This document shows, piece by piece, positions 1 through 8,317 of a stretch of DNA of 36,272 nucleotides. The notes under the pieces were generated by a model. That model worked only from the letters and a program-made list of their open reading frames with translations. It was not told where the DNA came from and did no database searches. The position numbers and the translations under genes were made by a program. Position 1 is the first letter of the stretch. Every line of letters begins with the position of its first letter. Origin of the DNA: Anaerolineae bacterium (lineage in GTDB: Bacteria > Chloroflexota > Anaerolineae > Aggregatilineales > UBA2796); NCBI GenBank assembly GCA_019637555.1, contig JAHBVK010000059.1:1-36272 (forward strand). Direction: 5' to 3'.

Positions 1-101
1 TTCCACGCCCAACCAGCTTCCGACCAATAGTCCCGATTGCTATAGCCACCAGCATCCACAAACTGCTGATACTCCTCATTGGTCACTTCATACTTACCGA
101 T
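1..101 (-). pseudogene. Stranded C-terminal part of the FGE-sulfatase domain
   Basis: Minus-strand reading continues in the same frame past the TGA at 102-104 to the window edge with no further stop. It gives IGKYEVTNEEYQQF and then a Gly/Tyr/Trp-rich stretch. The block KYEVTN is the hallmark N-terminal motif of the FGE-sulfatase (SUMF1) fold, where the preceding residue is commonly Trp. The upstream gene was therefore once longer, and a TGG to TGA change (or a sequence error) separates the parts. The rest lies outside the window. Confidence 0.75.
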
Positions 102-1253
102 TCAGTAGGCGTGCGTAAGACAGACATTATGCTGTGGTTTCTCGTTCTCCTTGGCATCCTGATCGCTCTCCGGACTACCCATCAGGAAGCAGCCCGCAGG
201 CACGTAAACGTAAGCGATGCCGTTGATCATGCGTTCAGCACCACGGTCAAGAGTCGGCGTTAAGGTGGCGGTTGGCGTCCACGTAAAAGTGGGCGTGCTA
301 GTCAGTGTAAAGGTAGGCGTAGCGGTATGAAAGGGCATGAACGTAGCAGTAACTGTTGGCGTTTTGCTGAACGAAGCAACCGCAATGGCGGTGTCCGTAA
401 CTGCAACAATCGCTTCGGCGCTCAACTGAAAATCAGGGGTGAAGGTCAGCGTTATTGTTGGCGTATCGGTATAAGCGTCGAGCGTTTCCTGCGCGTTGGC
501 GGTACGGGTAGCGAAGATTTGCGCCGCGAGATCATTCGGATCAGGCGCGGTAGGCGTGATCGTTGCCGTCGCGGTGGACGTGGGCGCGGTAGTGCTGCTC
601 GGTGTAATCGCGGCGGCGATCTGAGTCTGTGCGCTAAATGTCTCCGTGAGGGCAGCATTCACGCGCGGATTTTCGGTTGGAGTCGATGACGGCGGAAATA
701 CGCGATTCGCCAGCAGCAGACCGATCACCACGATGGCGATCACGCTCAGGATCGCCGCGATTCGCCCGCGTGTAAGTCCTATCCGCGGCGGTGGCGCTGT
801 GCTAGGAGTCGCTGGTTGAGCAGCGTTATGCGCTGGTGTTGACTGCGTGGAGAAAGGCTTGAGTTGGCTGACAAGCTGCTGATACGCGGCGTCAAAACGC
901 TGTTGGCTGAAGTCCACGCGCTGGCGGCGTCTGATCTGAAAGTGAATATCTTCTTCCTGCACCGGACGGTGTACAACGGGGATGATCGGCTTGCGATTGT
1001 CGAAGAAGTCCTGCCATTCTGTCTCGACGTTTGGGGATGCCAGTGACTCCGGCGAGAAGATCAGGATCATCACCTGACACAAGCGCAAGCCCTCTTGGAT
1101 CGCGTTGCTCCAATTCGCGCCCGCCGGAATATCATCAACATCCAGCCAGATTTCCGCGCCATCCTGTTCGAGACGCGCGGCAAGTTGTCGCGCGAAGGCT
1201 TCGTCTGTGCGGCTGTAACTGATGAAAATGCGTAATGACGCTTCGCTGCTCAC
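102..1253 (-). CDS. TIR-domain membrane protein with interrupted FGE-sulfatase tail
   Basis: The 383-aa product has a TIR domain at about residues 6-134 (FISYSR near residue 10, DVDDIPAG near 38-45). Glu77 and Glu79, in a position like the NADase glutamate of catalytic TIR domains, are present. One membrane helix follows at about 164-183, then a long Thr/Ser/Pro-rich linker (187-335), then the start of an FGE-sulfatase domain (YVPAGCFLMGS near 350). The TGA stop falls where this domain normally has Trp, and coding potential continues to the window edge. The GTG start is supported by GGAG eight bases upstream. The layout predicts a cytoplasmic TIR signalling or NAD-cleaving domain and an external FGE-like domain, as in multidomain TIR proteins of Chloroflexota and Cyanobacteria. 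Whether the protein is active is unknown. Confidence 0.8.
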   Translation of the reverse strand: MSSEASLRIFISYSRTDEAFARQLAARLEQDGAEIWLDVDDIPAGANWSNAIQEGLRLCQVMILIFSPESLASPNVETEWQDFFDNRKPIIPVVHRPVQEEDIHFQIRRRQRVDFSQQRFDAAYQQLVSQLKPFSTQSTPAHNAAQPATPSTAPPPRIGLTRGRIAAILSVIAIVVIGLLLANRVFPPSSTPTENPRVNAALTETFSAQTQIAAAITPSSTTAPTSTATATITPTAPDPNDLAAQIFATRTANAQETLDAYTDTPTITLTFTPDFQLSAEAIVAVTDTAIAVASFSKTPTVTATFMPFHTATPTFTLTSTPTFTWTPTATLTPTLDRGAERMINGIAYVYVPAGCFLMGSPESDQDAKENEKPQHNVCLTHAY

Positions 1254-1326
1254 CGATCACTCTCCGGCAGCAAAATGTAATCAGGCTATTCTACGCTAAG
1301 GACAGTGGACACACAAAAGGGAGAGG

Positions 1327-1881
1327 CTATGCCATGTCAAACAGATCGCGCACAGCGATTTGCGAGTCAGGCAGTACTGTTGAACTGAAGGTTTCGCCCG
1401 GTTCATAGATGCCTTGCAAGGCGTATTTACCATCGATCAGCGTGAATACTTCTACAAGCTGTGCCATCGGATCGACGATCCAGTATTCGCGCACGCCGTA
1501 TTTTTCGTAGAGTTGGTATTTGGTCTTTCTATCGCGCCGGATCGATCCATCTGACAGCACTTCAATGATCAGATCGGGCGCACCACGAAAGTATTTGCCG
1601 TTGTCCGAAAGAATACAGAGAGTGTTTTCCTTAGCAATCCAGAATATGTCTGGCTGTGGGGTATTTTCCTCGTCGAACTCCACGTCCATCGGCGCAACGT
1701 AAGTTGTGCCTTGTACATTCCACTTCTCAAGGACGATAACGGACTTCACTACGACGCGCTGATGAGTAGCAATGGGGGAAGGACTCACGATCACCTCTCC
1801 GTCGATGAGTTCCGTAGGCGTTAGAGTTTCGGGTAGCTGCCGAAATTCTTGCGCGGTTACTTTGGTTCGTGGAGCATCCAT
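1327..1881 (-). CDS. Uma2 family (DUF820) PD-(D/E)XK endonuclease
   Basis: The 184-aa protein has the full Uma2 signature: TELIDGEV near 24-30, PDIFWI at 77-82, APDLIIEVLS at 101-110 and KYQLYEKYGVREYWIVD from 121. Candidate catalytic residues of the restriction-nuclease fold are Glu25, Asp78, Asp103, Glu107 and Lys121. The length is normal for the family. A GTG lies one codon upstream, but the ATG at 1879-1881 sits seven bases after GAGG, so I chose the ATG. It stands alone between the TIR gene and the glycosyltransferase. Uma2 genes are amplified in Chloroflexota and Cyanobacteria, and their biological role is poorly known. A defence or mobile-element role is possible but not shown here. 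Confidence 0.9.
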   Translation of the reverse strand: MDAPRTKVTAQEFRQLPETLTPTELIDGEVIVSPSPIATHQRVVVKSVIVLEKWNVQGTTYVAPMDVEFDEENTPQPDIFWIAKENTLCILSDNGKYFRGAPDLIIEVLSDGSIRRDRKTKYQLYEKYGVREYWIVDPMAQLVEVFTLIDGKYALQGIYEPGETFSSTVLPDSQIAVRDLFDMA

Positions 1882-2037
1882 CACTTTACCTCACCTCAAC
1901 CATGCTTCGTATTATAGCGTAGGCTGCTGAAACCAAAATGCGCTTCGGTGATCACGCTCTAACCCACCTCAAACGAATCGCCTGAATCGCGCCCTGTTAT
2001 CCCTGCGGATTTCTGGCAGCATTTTTCAGCCCCGATC

Positions 2038-3258
2038 CTAACCACGCCGATTCTGAGTCCGCCTCCCGCCCACCAGCGCCCCGATTCCGCAGCCGACCAG
2101 CAGCGCGAACATCGGGTGATACGGTGCGCGGAATCGCGCCTCCCCGAACAGCAGCGCGACGGTGATCGCGGTAGGCAGCAGCAGCGTAAACATGATCCAC
2201 AGCACGCGTAGTCGCCGTTGCAGCAGGAGCATCAAGACGCCTTGCAAGCTCAGGATCAATAGCAGAATGTAGAAGATCGGCTGCGCGGCGGTCAGGCGCG
2301 GATCGAGCAGTGGGCGCGGATACCACGCGGGTTGCAGCAGCCAGCGCGCGATCCGCTGCCCCATCAGGCGGGGAATCTCGCTCAGGTGTGCCCGAATGTT
2401 CTCCAGCGCGATTGCCGTCCACTGCGCCTCGCGTTGCAGGTAAGGCAAGTCCTTGTACGGCGCACCTTCGGGCAGTTCCGGCGGATACAACCACAGCGCG
2501 GCGACATCGGGATTGCTGAAGGTGTACTGATTGTAAGTGCCCAGCAGCAGTTGTCCCGTTTGTGGTGCCAGCGGTGATGGGATGCCGATCACCTGTGCAT
2601 TCCGCAGCGTCCACGGCAGCAGCACCAGCACAATCACGATACTGGCGATCAGCAGCCAACGCCGATTTTGCAGCACGAACGACAGCAGCAGCGTGATCCC
2701 GTTGCTGCGTACCAGCGCCATTAGCCCGATCACCGCGCCGAGCAGCGCACTATTCCGCAGCGTGGATCGGCGCAGCATCAGCCACAGCGTCAGTGTCATC
2801 AGCGTGGTGTACAGCGTCTCATTGAGCAGTGTCTGATCTTGCACGATGAGAAACGGATCGAGGCAGACCACCAGCGCAGCGATCAAGCCGATGGGCGCAC
2901 GGCGGCGCATCCCCCGCTCGATCTCGCGTCCAGCACGGAAGGTCAGCGCGACGGTCAGCGTGCCTAATAGCGCCAGCAGCCACGCACCGATCCGCGTGCT
3001 GACGCCGCCAATGGCATACGCTCCCGCCAGCAGATACGACCACGCGGGCTGGCGACCATACGCGAAGCCATCCACCTGTATGTAGCCCGTACCATTCAGT
3101 AGATTCGCCGCGATGGTGTGGTAATCCTTGTGATCGTCCTGCAAGGCAGCGTTGGTGTAACTGCCCGCCCCTGCGATCCGCACCCCGAAAGCGAGGATCA
3201 AGATCAGGATCAATGTCAAATTGAAGCGATGATTCGGCTGTGCGGCAGTGACGGTCAC
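2038..3258 (-). CDS. GT-C fold glycosyltransferase (GT39/PMT-like membrane protein)
   Basis: The 406-aa protein has around ten hydrophobic segments. The first extracytoplasmic loop contains the acidic pair Asp41-Asp42 with DYHTIAANLL, followed by GYGRQP-like residues near 66-71 (YGRQPAWSYLL). This is the layout of polyprenyl-phosphate-sugar-dependent GT-C enzymes (PMT_2/ArnT-like), where the loop-1 Asp is catalytic. The probable role is moving a sugar from a lipid-linked donor to a lipid, glycan or protein outside the membrane. The acceptor cannot be inferred. The start is GTG; a nearby ATG at 3261-3263 is in another frame. The gene is monocistronic as far as visible. The product is shorter than full-length ArnT, so it probably lacks a C-terminal soluble domain. 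Confidence 0.8.
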   Translation of the reverse strand: MTVTAAQPNHRFNLTLILILILAFGVRIAGAGSYTNAALQDDHKDYHTIAANLLNGTGYIQVDGFAYGRQPAWSYLLAGAYAIGGVSTRIGAWLLALLGTLTVALTFRAGREIERGMRRRAPIGLIAALVVCLDPFLIVQDQTLLNETLYTTLMTLTLWLMLRRSTLRNSALLGAVIGLMALVRSNGITLLLSFVLQNRRWLLIASIVIVLVLLPWTLRNAQVIGIPSPLAPQTGQLLLGTYNQYTFSNPDVAALWLYPPELPEGAPYKDLPYLQREAQWTAIALENIRAHLSEIPRLMGQRIARWLLQPAWYPRPLLDPRLTAAQPIFYILLLILSLQGVLMLLLQRRLRVLWIMFTLLLPTAITVALLFGEARFRAPYHPMFALLVGCGIGALVGGRRTQNRRG

Positions 3259-3344
3259 GGCATTTGCTCACTGGTGGAAGGATAAACCTGCCATCAGTAT
3301 AGCGATTGTAGCAGTCACGCTATCTCTTAATCCTGATCTCACGC

Positions 3345-4241
3345 TCAGGCGAAGAACTGCCGTAAGGCTTCGGCAACGGGCGCAGGCTGCCCGCGCCGAT
3401 CTGTATTCCACGCCGCTGAGTGATCGAGTCCGGGCAATTCGATGCGCGTGGCGTGGGGCAGCGTTTGCTCAAGCGCGGTTAGTGCAGCCTTCAGATATGC
3501 CGGACTCTTGCTGCCGCCGAGCAGCAGTACTTCGGTGTTGAGCGCGGCGAAGCGATCCAGATTGCCGCTGTTCTCGGTGATCACCTGAAAGTCGTAGCGC
3601 ACCATTGGCGCTAGCGCTCGCATCGTGGCGTAATCGCCCGCACCAGCTTTGTCTTCTTGCGCCAGCATCGCCTTGGTGAAGCGTTCCATCAGCCAGCGCG
3701 GTAGAAAGTTGAACATCTGTGGACCTAGCTGCGATGCTTGCATGGCGGTGATCAGCGCGGCGGCGACTTTGCCCTCCGCCATCTCCTGCGCATAGCGCCG
3801 CACACCGTCAAGCGGCAGATCGCTGCGGTTGACGAACAACGGCGGCTCAAAAATCGCCAGCTTGCGGATCATGGGCAGCGTGCGGGCAGCTTCCAGACTG
3901 ATGATCGCGCCGGAACTCAGACCAAAAACGTGATGACTCTCCGTTTTAGTCAGCAGCGCCTCTAAATCCTCGATCTCTTTTTGCGTGCTGTAGTCCTCGC
4001 CCACCGCACTACTTAAGCCGCGCCCACGCCGATCCGGCGTGTAGACGGTGAACGATTCCGCCAGCAGTTCGGCAAGCTGTAGAAAATTGTGCGCCGTCCC
4101 CATCGTGCCTTGCACCAGCACGATTCCCGGTCCTTGCCCGAACTGGCGATAGCCGATGCTGGTGCCGTCTTTGGAAGTGACGGTAGCTGTCTTGTAGGTT
4201 GGTGCGCTAATCGTTGCTAACGCAGCAGTATTGATCGCCAT
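3345..4241 (-). CDS. Alpha/beta hydrolase
   Basis: The 298-aa protein has an alpha/beta-hydrolase fold: GIVLVQGTMG (strand and oxyanion region, about 39-48), YTPDRRGRG (67-75), nucleophile elbow G-L-S-S-G at 107-111 (Ser109) and a C-terminal catalytic His in GLDHSAAW. The acid is not obvious, because the usual Asp region reads GGSKSP. A longer in-frame start exists upstream. I placed the start at the ATG of MAINTAAL because it follows a GGAGG and overlaps the padR stop as TGATG, which implies translational coupling. The substrate is unknown. It is likely co-transcribed with, and controlled by, the PadR protein upstream. Confidence 0.85.
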   Translation of the reverse strand: MAINTAALATISAPTYKTATVTSKDGTSIGYRQFGQGPGIVLVQGTMGTAHNFLQLAELLAESFTVYTPDRRGRGLSSAVGEDYSTQKEIEDLEALLTKTESHHVFGLSSGAIISLEAARTLPMIRKLAIFEPPLFVNRSDLPLDGVRRYAQEMAEGKVAAALITAMQASQLGPQMFNFLPRWLMERFTKAMLAQEDKAGAGDYATMRALAPMVRYDFQVITENSGNLDRFAALNTEVLLLGGSKSPAYLKAALTALEQTLPHATRIELPGLDHSAAWNTDRRGQPAPVAEALRQFFA

Positions 4242-4849
4242 CAGGTTTGATCCTCCGGTGTCGTGAACGTTTGCAGCCAACTCTGATCCCACGCTAGTTT
4301 TCCGCTGTGGAGATCAGCGCAGACCGAGCGCACCCACTTCAGTTCGGTGTCCAAGAGCAGGCGCATGTATTCCGCTTCGAGCAGGAATAGGCGGGGCAGA
4401 TCGCCGCCAGCCGATTCTACTTCCTGATCGATGTGCGCGATCTGCTCGACGAGGCGGGATTCACGCAGTTCCAGTTGCGCCAGCGCCTCCGCAACAGGCA
4501 GCAGCGGCAATAGCGAGATCGCCGCCGGAAATTCGGGAAATTCCTGTGCGGGCGTAGAGAGCATCTCGCGCAGCCATGCGACGGCGGTTTGATGTCCCTT
4601 TTCGGTCAGTTTGTAGACGGTACGTTCGGGAAAGCCCTCTTGCCGTTCTGTCTCACTCGATTCGATCAGATCGGCTTGCAGCAGTTGGTTGATCGTCTGG
4701 TACAGACTCGCCCGCTGCTGCACGTTGATGACCTGATCCTTGCCACGATCTTTGATCAGCCGCTGCATTCGATAGGGGTGCATCGGCGCTTCGTGGAGCA
4801 GACTCAAGACTGCTAGTGCTAGTGGTGATCGTTGAAATTTTCTTGCCAT
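4241..4849 (-). CDS. PadR family transcriptional regulator
   Basis: The 202-aa protein has an N-terminal winged helix (SPLALAVLSLLHEAPMHPYRM, positions 8-28, then YQTINQLLQADLI and VYKLTEKG for the wing) and a C-terminal alpha-helical half typical of the Vir_act_alpha_C dimerisation region. PadR proteins usually repress neighbouring or efflux/detoxification genes and release DNA on binding a small molecule. The gene overlaps the hydrolase downstream by one base, so the two should be expressed together. An AT-rich inverted repeat covers its own start region (4849-4880), which suggests autorepression. The ligand is unknown. Confidence 0.92.
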   Translation of the reverse strand: MARKFQRSPLALAVLSLLHEAPMHPYRMQRLIKDRGKDQVINVQQRASLYQTINQLLQADLIESSETERQEGFPERTVYKLTEKGHQTAVAWLREMLSTPAQEFPEFPAAISLLPLLPVAEALAQLELRESRLVEQIAHIDQEVESAGGDLPRLFLLEAEYMRLLLDTELKWVRSVCADLHSGKLAWDQSWLQTFTTPEDQT

Positions 4850-4880
4850 AGTTATTATATTACTAGAAATAATATAACTA
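4849..4880. promoter_or_regulatory. Candidate PadR operator, AT-rich inverted repeat
   Basis: The arms TAGTTATTATATT (4849-4861) and AATAATATAACTA (4868-4880) match as an inverted repeat at 11 of 13 positions around a 6-base centre. The repeat begins at the padR ATG and extends upstream, where it would cover the ribosome-binding or -10 region. It is far more AT-rich than its surroundings. Autorepression by PadR proteins at such dyads is known; this particular site is inferred. Confidence 0.55.
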
Positions 4881-4989
4881 TGTCAAGAGGGAGGGGAAAA
4901 GTGCTGAGTGCAGAGGAAGAAAGGACAACGGGACTGAAGTACCAGAGTAGGGGAAGCGCCTGAAAATCAGCTATCGCCGGACGCTAAAG

Positions 4990-5310
4990 CAATCCGGCTA
5001 CACTTTAATACAAGCAAAAGACGGCTGAAGCCGCCTTTCGTGGTGATAATTTTTGTAGGTAACGAACTCACGTTGTTCTGCGGAGCCGACTTTAGTCGGG
5101 TTTAGGGGCATTGATCTGTAGCCGGAGTGCTTTAAGGCTTGTCTGGAGTTTTCAAGTGCTGGCGCGAGAGTGAGTAGACCGGAGGTTGAAAACCTCCGGC
5201 TACAACACTTGGTAAACCCACTGAAGTGGGTTAGGAGCAAAACGCGATCTTTGGGGCACCCTCTTTAGAGGGTTTCTAGAGTGTTGTAGCAGGGGTTTTG
5301 AACCTCATGC
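4990..5310. repeat. Hairpin-rich dispersed repeat cluster (copy 1)
   Basis: The gap between padR and mrdA (4881-5391) holds no convincing gene. It contains a string of short perfect or near-perfect hairpins: 5017-5038 (core GGCT-GA-AGCC), 5086-5099 (CCGACT-TT-AGTCGG), 5179-5199 (arms CCGGAGGTT/AACCTCCGG), 5215-5232 (AACCCACT-GA-AGTGGGTT), 5258-5273 (ACCCTCT-TT-AGAGGGT) and a degraded AGGGGTTTTGAACCTC-like hairpin near 5291-5306. The same units recur at 9112-9165 and 10353-10485. An apparent short minus-strand reading frame here is a by-product of the repeats. They may act as RNA hairpins or terminators, or be a non-autonomous element. Confidence 0.8.
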
Positions 5311-5391
5311 GTCTGCGGCAAGCAGATAAATAAACTCCGGACAAGCCTTTTAGCCTCCGGCGTTTGATAGTAAAAGCTTCCTAAGCGCTGG

Positions 5392-7824
5392 CTATTTCAG
5401 CAAGTACGGTTCCCAGTCGCAAGCCTGTACCTGACCGTTGAAGGTGGCGGCGGCACGCTGACTCTTGAAGTTGAAGTAGCAGTACATCAGCGCCTTGACT
5501 ACTGGTAGGGCGTTAGCGGAACCTTCCTTACCGTTGTAAATGAAGCCGATGATAGCGACTTCGGCTTTGGTGGGATCATCAGCGACGTAAGGACCATAGC
5601 CGAAATACCATGCATGGGCGGGCCACTGTCCCTGAATGCACAACCCTTTCGGCAGCGCCACCTCGTCACAGTATTCCGCCGTGCCTGTCTTGCCCGCGAC
5701 AGGCTGGAATTCCAACGCCGCCGTGCGTGCCGTGCCACCTTCGATGGTCACCGCCTCGTACATGCCTTCCTGCACGTAGCGGAAATCGACGGGATTGATG
5801 AACGGCGGTTGGTAGTTCTGATATTCCTGTTGTCCCATGCGATCAGGATTGCACATGGGATAGGGCGCACCATCGAAAACGTAGGCGTAAGGCACGTTGA
5901 CCCGATAGCTGATCTCCAGCGGTGTTTGCAGCGCCACAGGCTGATCGGTGGGTCCTTGCGGCGGCTGCGATGTCATCTGGAATTTGGCGCTGTAGTTCTT
6001 CTTGAAATCCTCGGTACATTCGGGCAGCGTCGAATCGTAGAGCGCGTTCTGCGGGTCTTTGTAGGGACTGGTCGGTTCGCAGACGCAGGCAAGGCTGCGC
6101 TCCCGCTGCAAATAGAGGTCTTCGCGCATGTTCAGCCAGACTGGAGAGCCATCGGTAGGTAGCGACAGGGTGCGGTTGATGCGCGGCGGGAAGCGTTCCA
6201 ATTCGTTGCCCTGTGCATCGACCCAACTGTGCAGAATCGTTGGCTGGTAGAGGATGCCGCCGTTCGCTACCGTCGCTGAGGAGACCAGCAGTTGCAGCGG
6301 CGTCACATTCATGTAGCCCTGACCGAAGGTGGCATTGTAAGTATCGCCCGTTGACCAGCTTTCGCCGTAATTGCGGCGCTTCCACGTCGGATCAGGGACG
6401 CGCCCGCTGACTTCGCCGGGGAGTTCGATGCCCAGATCGACGCCGATGTTATATGCCGTCGAATAACGCATCAGGTTCTGGGGACCCAAGCCCCCCTCTC
6501 GCAGCGACTGCGGCGATACTGCCGGATTGCCACCACCAACCTGATAGAAGTAAACGTCACAACTCCACGCCACCGCACGGATAATATCAACTGCGCCGTG
6601 ACCTGAACGCAGCCAGCACACGAAGTCTTGCGCGGTCTGCGTATCGTTGGCGGCGAAGCTGTTCTGCACGGTCAGGATGCCCGCATCGTTGAGGCGTGTT
6701 TCGGGCAGGATCACGCCTTCGTTGAGTACCGCCGTCGCTGAGACGAGCTTCCACACCGAACCGGGCGGATAGATCGACTGGATACCGTGATTTTGCAGCG
6801 GCGTGAACGGTTCGGCGGCGATACGCAGATAGTAATCGCCATCAATACCACGGGCGAAACGTCCGTTGTCGTAAGTCGGTAAGCTGACCATCGCCAGAAT
6901 TTCGCCGTTCTGCGGATTCATGGCGATGACCACACCGGATCGGGTGACTTCCGCTTGCGCCGCCGTGTTCATTGCGTTGATCTGCGCCTGCAAAATATCC
7001 TGCGCTGCTTTTTGCAGGTCGAGATCGATGGTCAGTTCGATGTTCTTGCCGGGGACTGGTTCACGGCGCTCCACGACGCGGATCGGCTGACCTGCCACGT
7101 CCACGATCTGCGTGGTCAAGCCGCGCACACCCGCCAGATCAGTTTCCAGATACGACTCGACGCCCGCATAGCCAACGCGCTCGAAGGCGGGGTTATAGCC
7201 CTGTTCGCGCAGAATATCCGCTTCCGCCTGACCGATAGGTCCGAGATAACCGATGAGCTGCGTGGTGTAAGAACCCGTCGGATACTGGCGTACCGCCACC
7301 GCATCGACGCGGACACCGGGTAGGGTACGCTTGTTCTCAAGGATGGTCTGGGCGATCTCCGGCTTCACGTCGGTGGCGACGGTGACGGGCTGATAGGGAC
7401 GCACACCCGCCTGATCGCGTACCTGCTCCTCCAAGCTGCGGATGGTGAACTTGCCCGCTGCGTTCGCTGCTGCGCGGGTGGCTGGCACATCGATCAGCGC
7501 GGCGAGTTGGTTGAGTACTGTCAGCGTGTCCGAGGTCATCGGGTTGGCGGTGGGATCGCCGGGGAGTTCGGCGGGCACAATGGAGATGTTAAAAGCCGCG
7601 GCGTTCAGCGCTAGCGCCCGCCCGTAGCGATCATAGATCGCGCCGCGAGGGGCAGGCAGCGGGACGTTTTGCACCGCGTTTTCGACTGCTTGCGCGTTGA
7701 ATTCGTCGTAATGTACCGTTTGTAATTCGTACAGGCGCATGATCAATACAGCGAAGGTGAGCAGCATCACCACCGTGATAAAGACTAGTCGAGCGCCCTG
7801 AAAAGGTTGTAATCTTCCACGCAT
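5392..7824 (-). CDS. mrdA: Penicillin-binding protein 2, peptidoglycan transpeptidase
   Basis: The 810-aa protein is a class B PBP. It has one N-terminal membrane helix (about 13-31), a PBP dimerisation region starting with RGAIYDRYGRALA (60-72), and a transpeptidase domain with Ser356-x-x-Lys359 (SVWK), Ser421-Cys-Asp423 (the SxD form typical of PBP2) and Lys712-Thr-Gly714. The distance from the SxN-like motif to KTG is about 290 residues, much longer than in E. coli PBP2. It includes an insertion around 555-685 with several cysteines (580, 582, 603, 658). The ATG is preceded by GAGGTG at good spacing. It cross-links peptidoglycan during rod elongation. It is the last gene of the mre cluster, 37 bases after vapC. 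No rodA is seen in the window. Confidence 0.95.
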   Translation of the reverse strand: MRGRLQPFQGARLVFITVVMLLTFAVLIMRLYELQTVHYDEFNAQAVENAVQNVPLPAPRGAIYDRYGRALALNAAAFNISIVPAELPGDPTANPMTSDTLTVLNQLAALIDVPATRAAANAAGKFTIRSLEEQVRDQAGVRPYQPVTVATDVKPEIAQTILENKRTLPGVRVDAVAVRQYPTGSYTTQLIGYLGPIGQAEADILREQGYNPAFERVGYAGVESYLETDLAGVRGLTTQIVDVAGQPIRVVERREPVPGKNIELTIDLDLQKAAQDILQAQINAMNTAAQAEVTRSGVVIAMNPQNGEILAMVSLPTYDNGRFARGIDGDYYLRIAAEPFTPLQNHGIQSIYPPGSVWKLVSATAVLNEGVILPETRLNDAGILTVQNSFAANDTQTAQDFVCWLRSGHGAVDIIRAVAWSCDVYFYQVGGGNPAVSPQSLREGGLGPQNLMRYSTAYNIGVDLGIELPGEVSGRVPDPTWKRRNYGESWSTGDTYNATFGQGYMNVTPLQLLVSSATVANGGILYQPTILHSWVDAQGNELERFPPRINRTLSLPTDGSPVWLNMREDLYLQRERSLACVCEPTSPYKDPQNALYDSTLPECTEDFKKNYSAKFQMTSQPPQGPTDQPVALQTPLEISYRVNVPYAYVFDGAPYPMCNPDRMGQQEYQNYQPPFINPVDFRYVQEGMYEAVTIEGGTARTAALEFQPVAGKTGTAEYCDEVALPKGLCIQGQWPAHAWYFGYGPYVADDPTKAEVAIIGFIYNGKEGSANALPVVKALMYCYFNFKSQRAAATFNGQVQACDWEPYLLK

Positions 7825-7861
7825 AACAGTACACCTCGAAACTTAACGCCACATGGTGATG

Positions 7862-8317
7862 CTAGTTTGCTGATTCAGAAACCAGCGGCACGATTTCAAT
7901 TTTTGAACTGAACCGTCGCATATCGTCAACATTATGCGTCACCAGAATGTCGATTTTGTTCACTAACATTGTGGCAATGATATTAGCATCATGAATCTGC
8001 TTACCGCCTACAGGAATCTCTTGAATGAGCGACAATAATTGTGCAACTACTTCAGGGCTATCGTTCGCAATGTGGAATGTTTTTTTCAGACGTTCGACAT
8101 TGCTCACAACATCTTCGACTTTTAATGTGTAAGAAAAGTTTTGAGGACGGGTCATCTGCACCAGATATTCTCTAATTACTTGGTTGCTTATCCATAGTGA
8201 AATACGACGCTTTCGGAGACTCTTTAGCAGATTGTCTGCTTCACTATGAAGTGGCATTGTATCGACAGTTGCTCGCAATATGATGTTAGTGTCGATAAAT
8301 GCTCTATTCATCGTCAT
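7862..8317 (-). CDS. PIN-domain ribonuclease toxin (VapC-like)
   Basis: The 151-aa protein has the PIN-fold acidic residues: Asp in FIDTN near residue 9, Glu in VIREYL, Asp in IHDANIIATML, and a further Asp near LVTHNVDDMRRF. PIN toxins are Mg-dependent RNases, often cleaving tRNA or rRNA, held inactive by the upstream antitoxin. I took the start at the ATG of MTMNRAF because GAAG lies six bases upstream; MNRAF two codons later is possible. It overlaps the antitoxin gene by 14 bases, the usual toxin-antitoxin coupling. It sits unusually between mreD and mrdA. Confidence 0.88.
   Translation of the reverse strand: MTMNRAFIDTNIILRATVDTMPLHSEADNLLKSLRKRRISLWISNQVIREYLVQMTRPQNFSYTLKVEDVVSNVERLKKTFHIANDSPEVVAQLLSLIQEIPVGGKQIHDANIIATMLVNKIDILVTHNVDDMRRFSSKIEIVPLVSESAN

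Noticed and set aside
102..104. TGA recoded as Trp or selenocysteine
   Set aside because: Other genes here (for example the LuxR regulator and padR) end at TGA, so TGA is a stop in this genome. No selenocysteine insertion structure was recognised. A mutation or sequence error is simpler.
1997..2659. 220-aa minus-strand reading frame
   Set aside because: It is a shifted frame of the glycosyltransferase with Ala/Arg-rich translation typical of GC-rich shadows.
4998..5240. Possible 80-aa minus-strand gene
   Set aside because: It is made of hairpin repeats; a similar LLTHFSGF string arises in the repeat copy at 10273-10608. No ribosome site or domain.
5179..5306. CRISPR array from repeated palindromes
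   Set aside because: Spacers are short, irregular and conserved between copies, and units differ in sequence. No cas gene is present.
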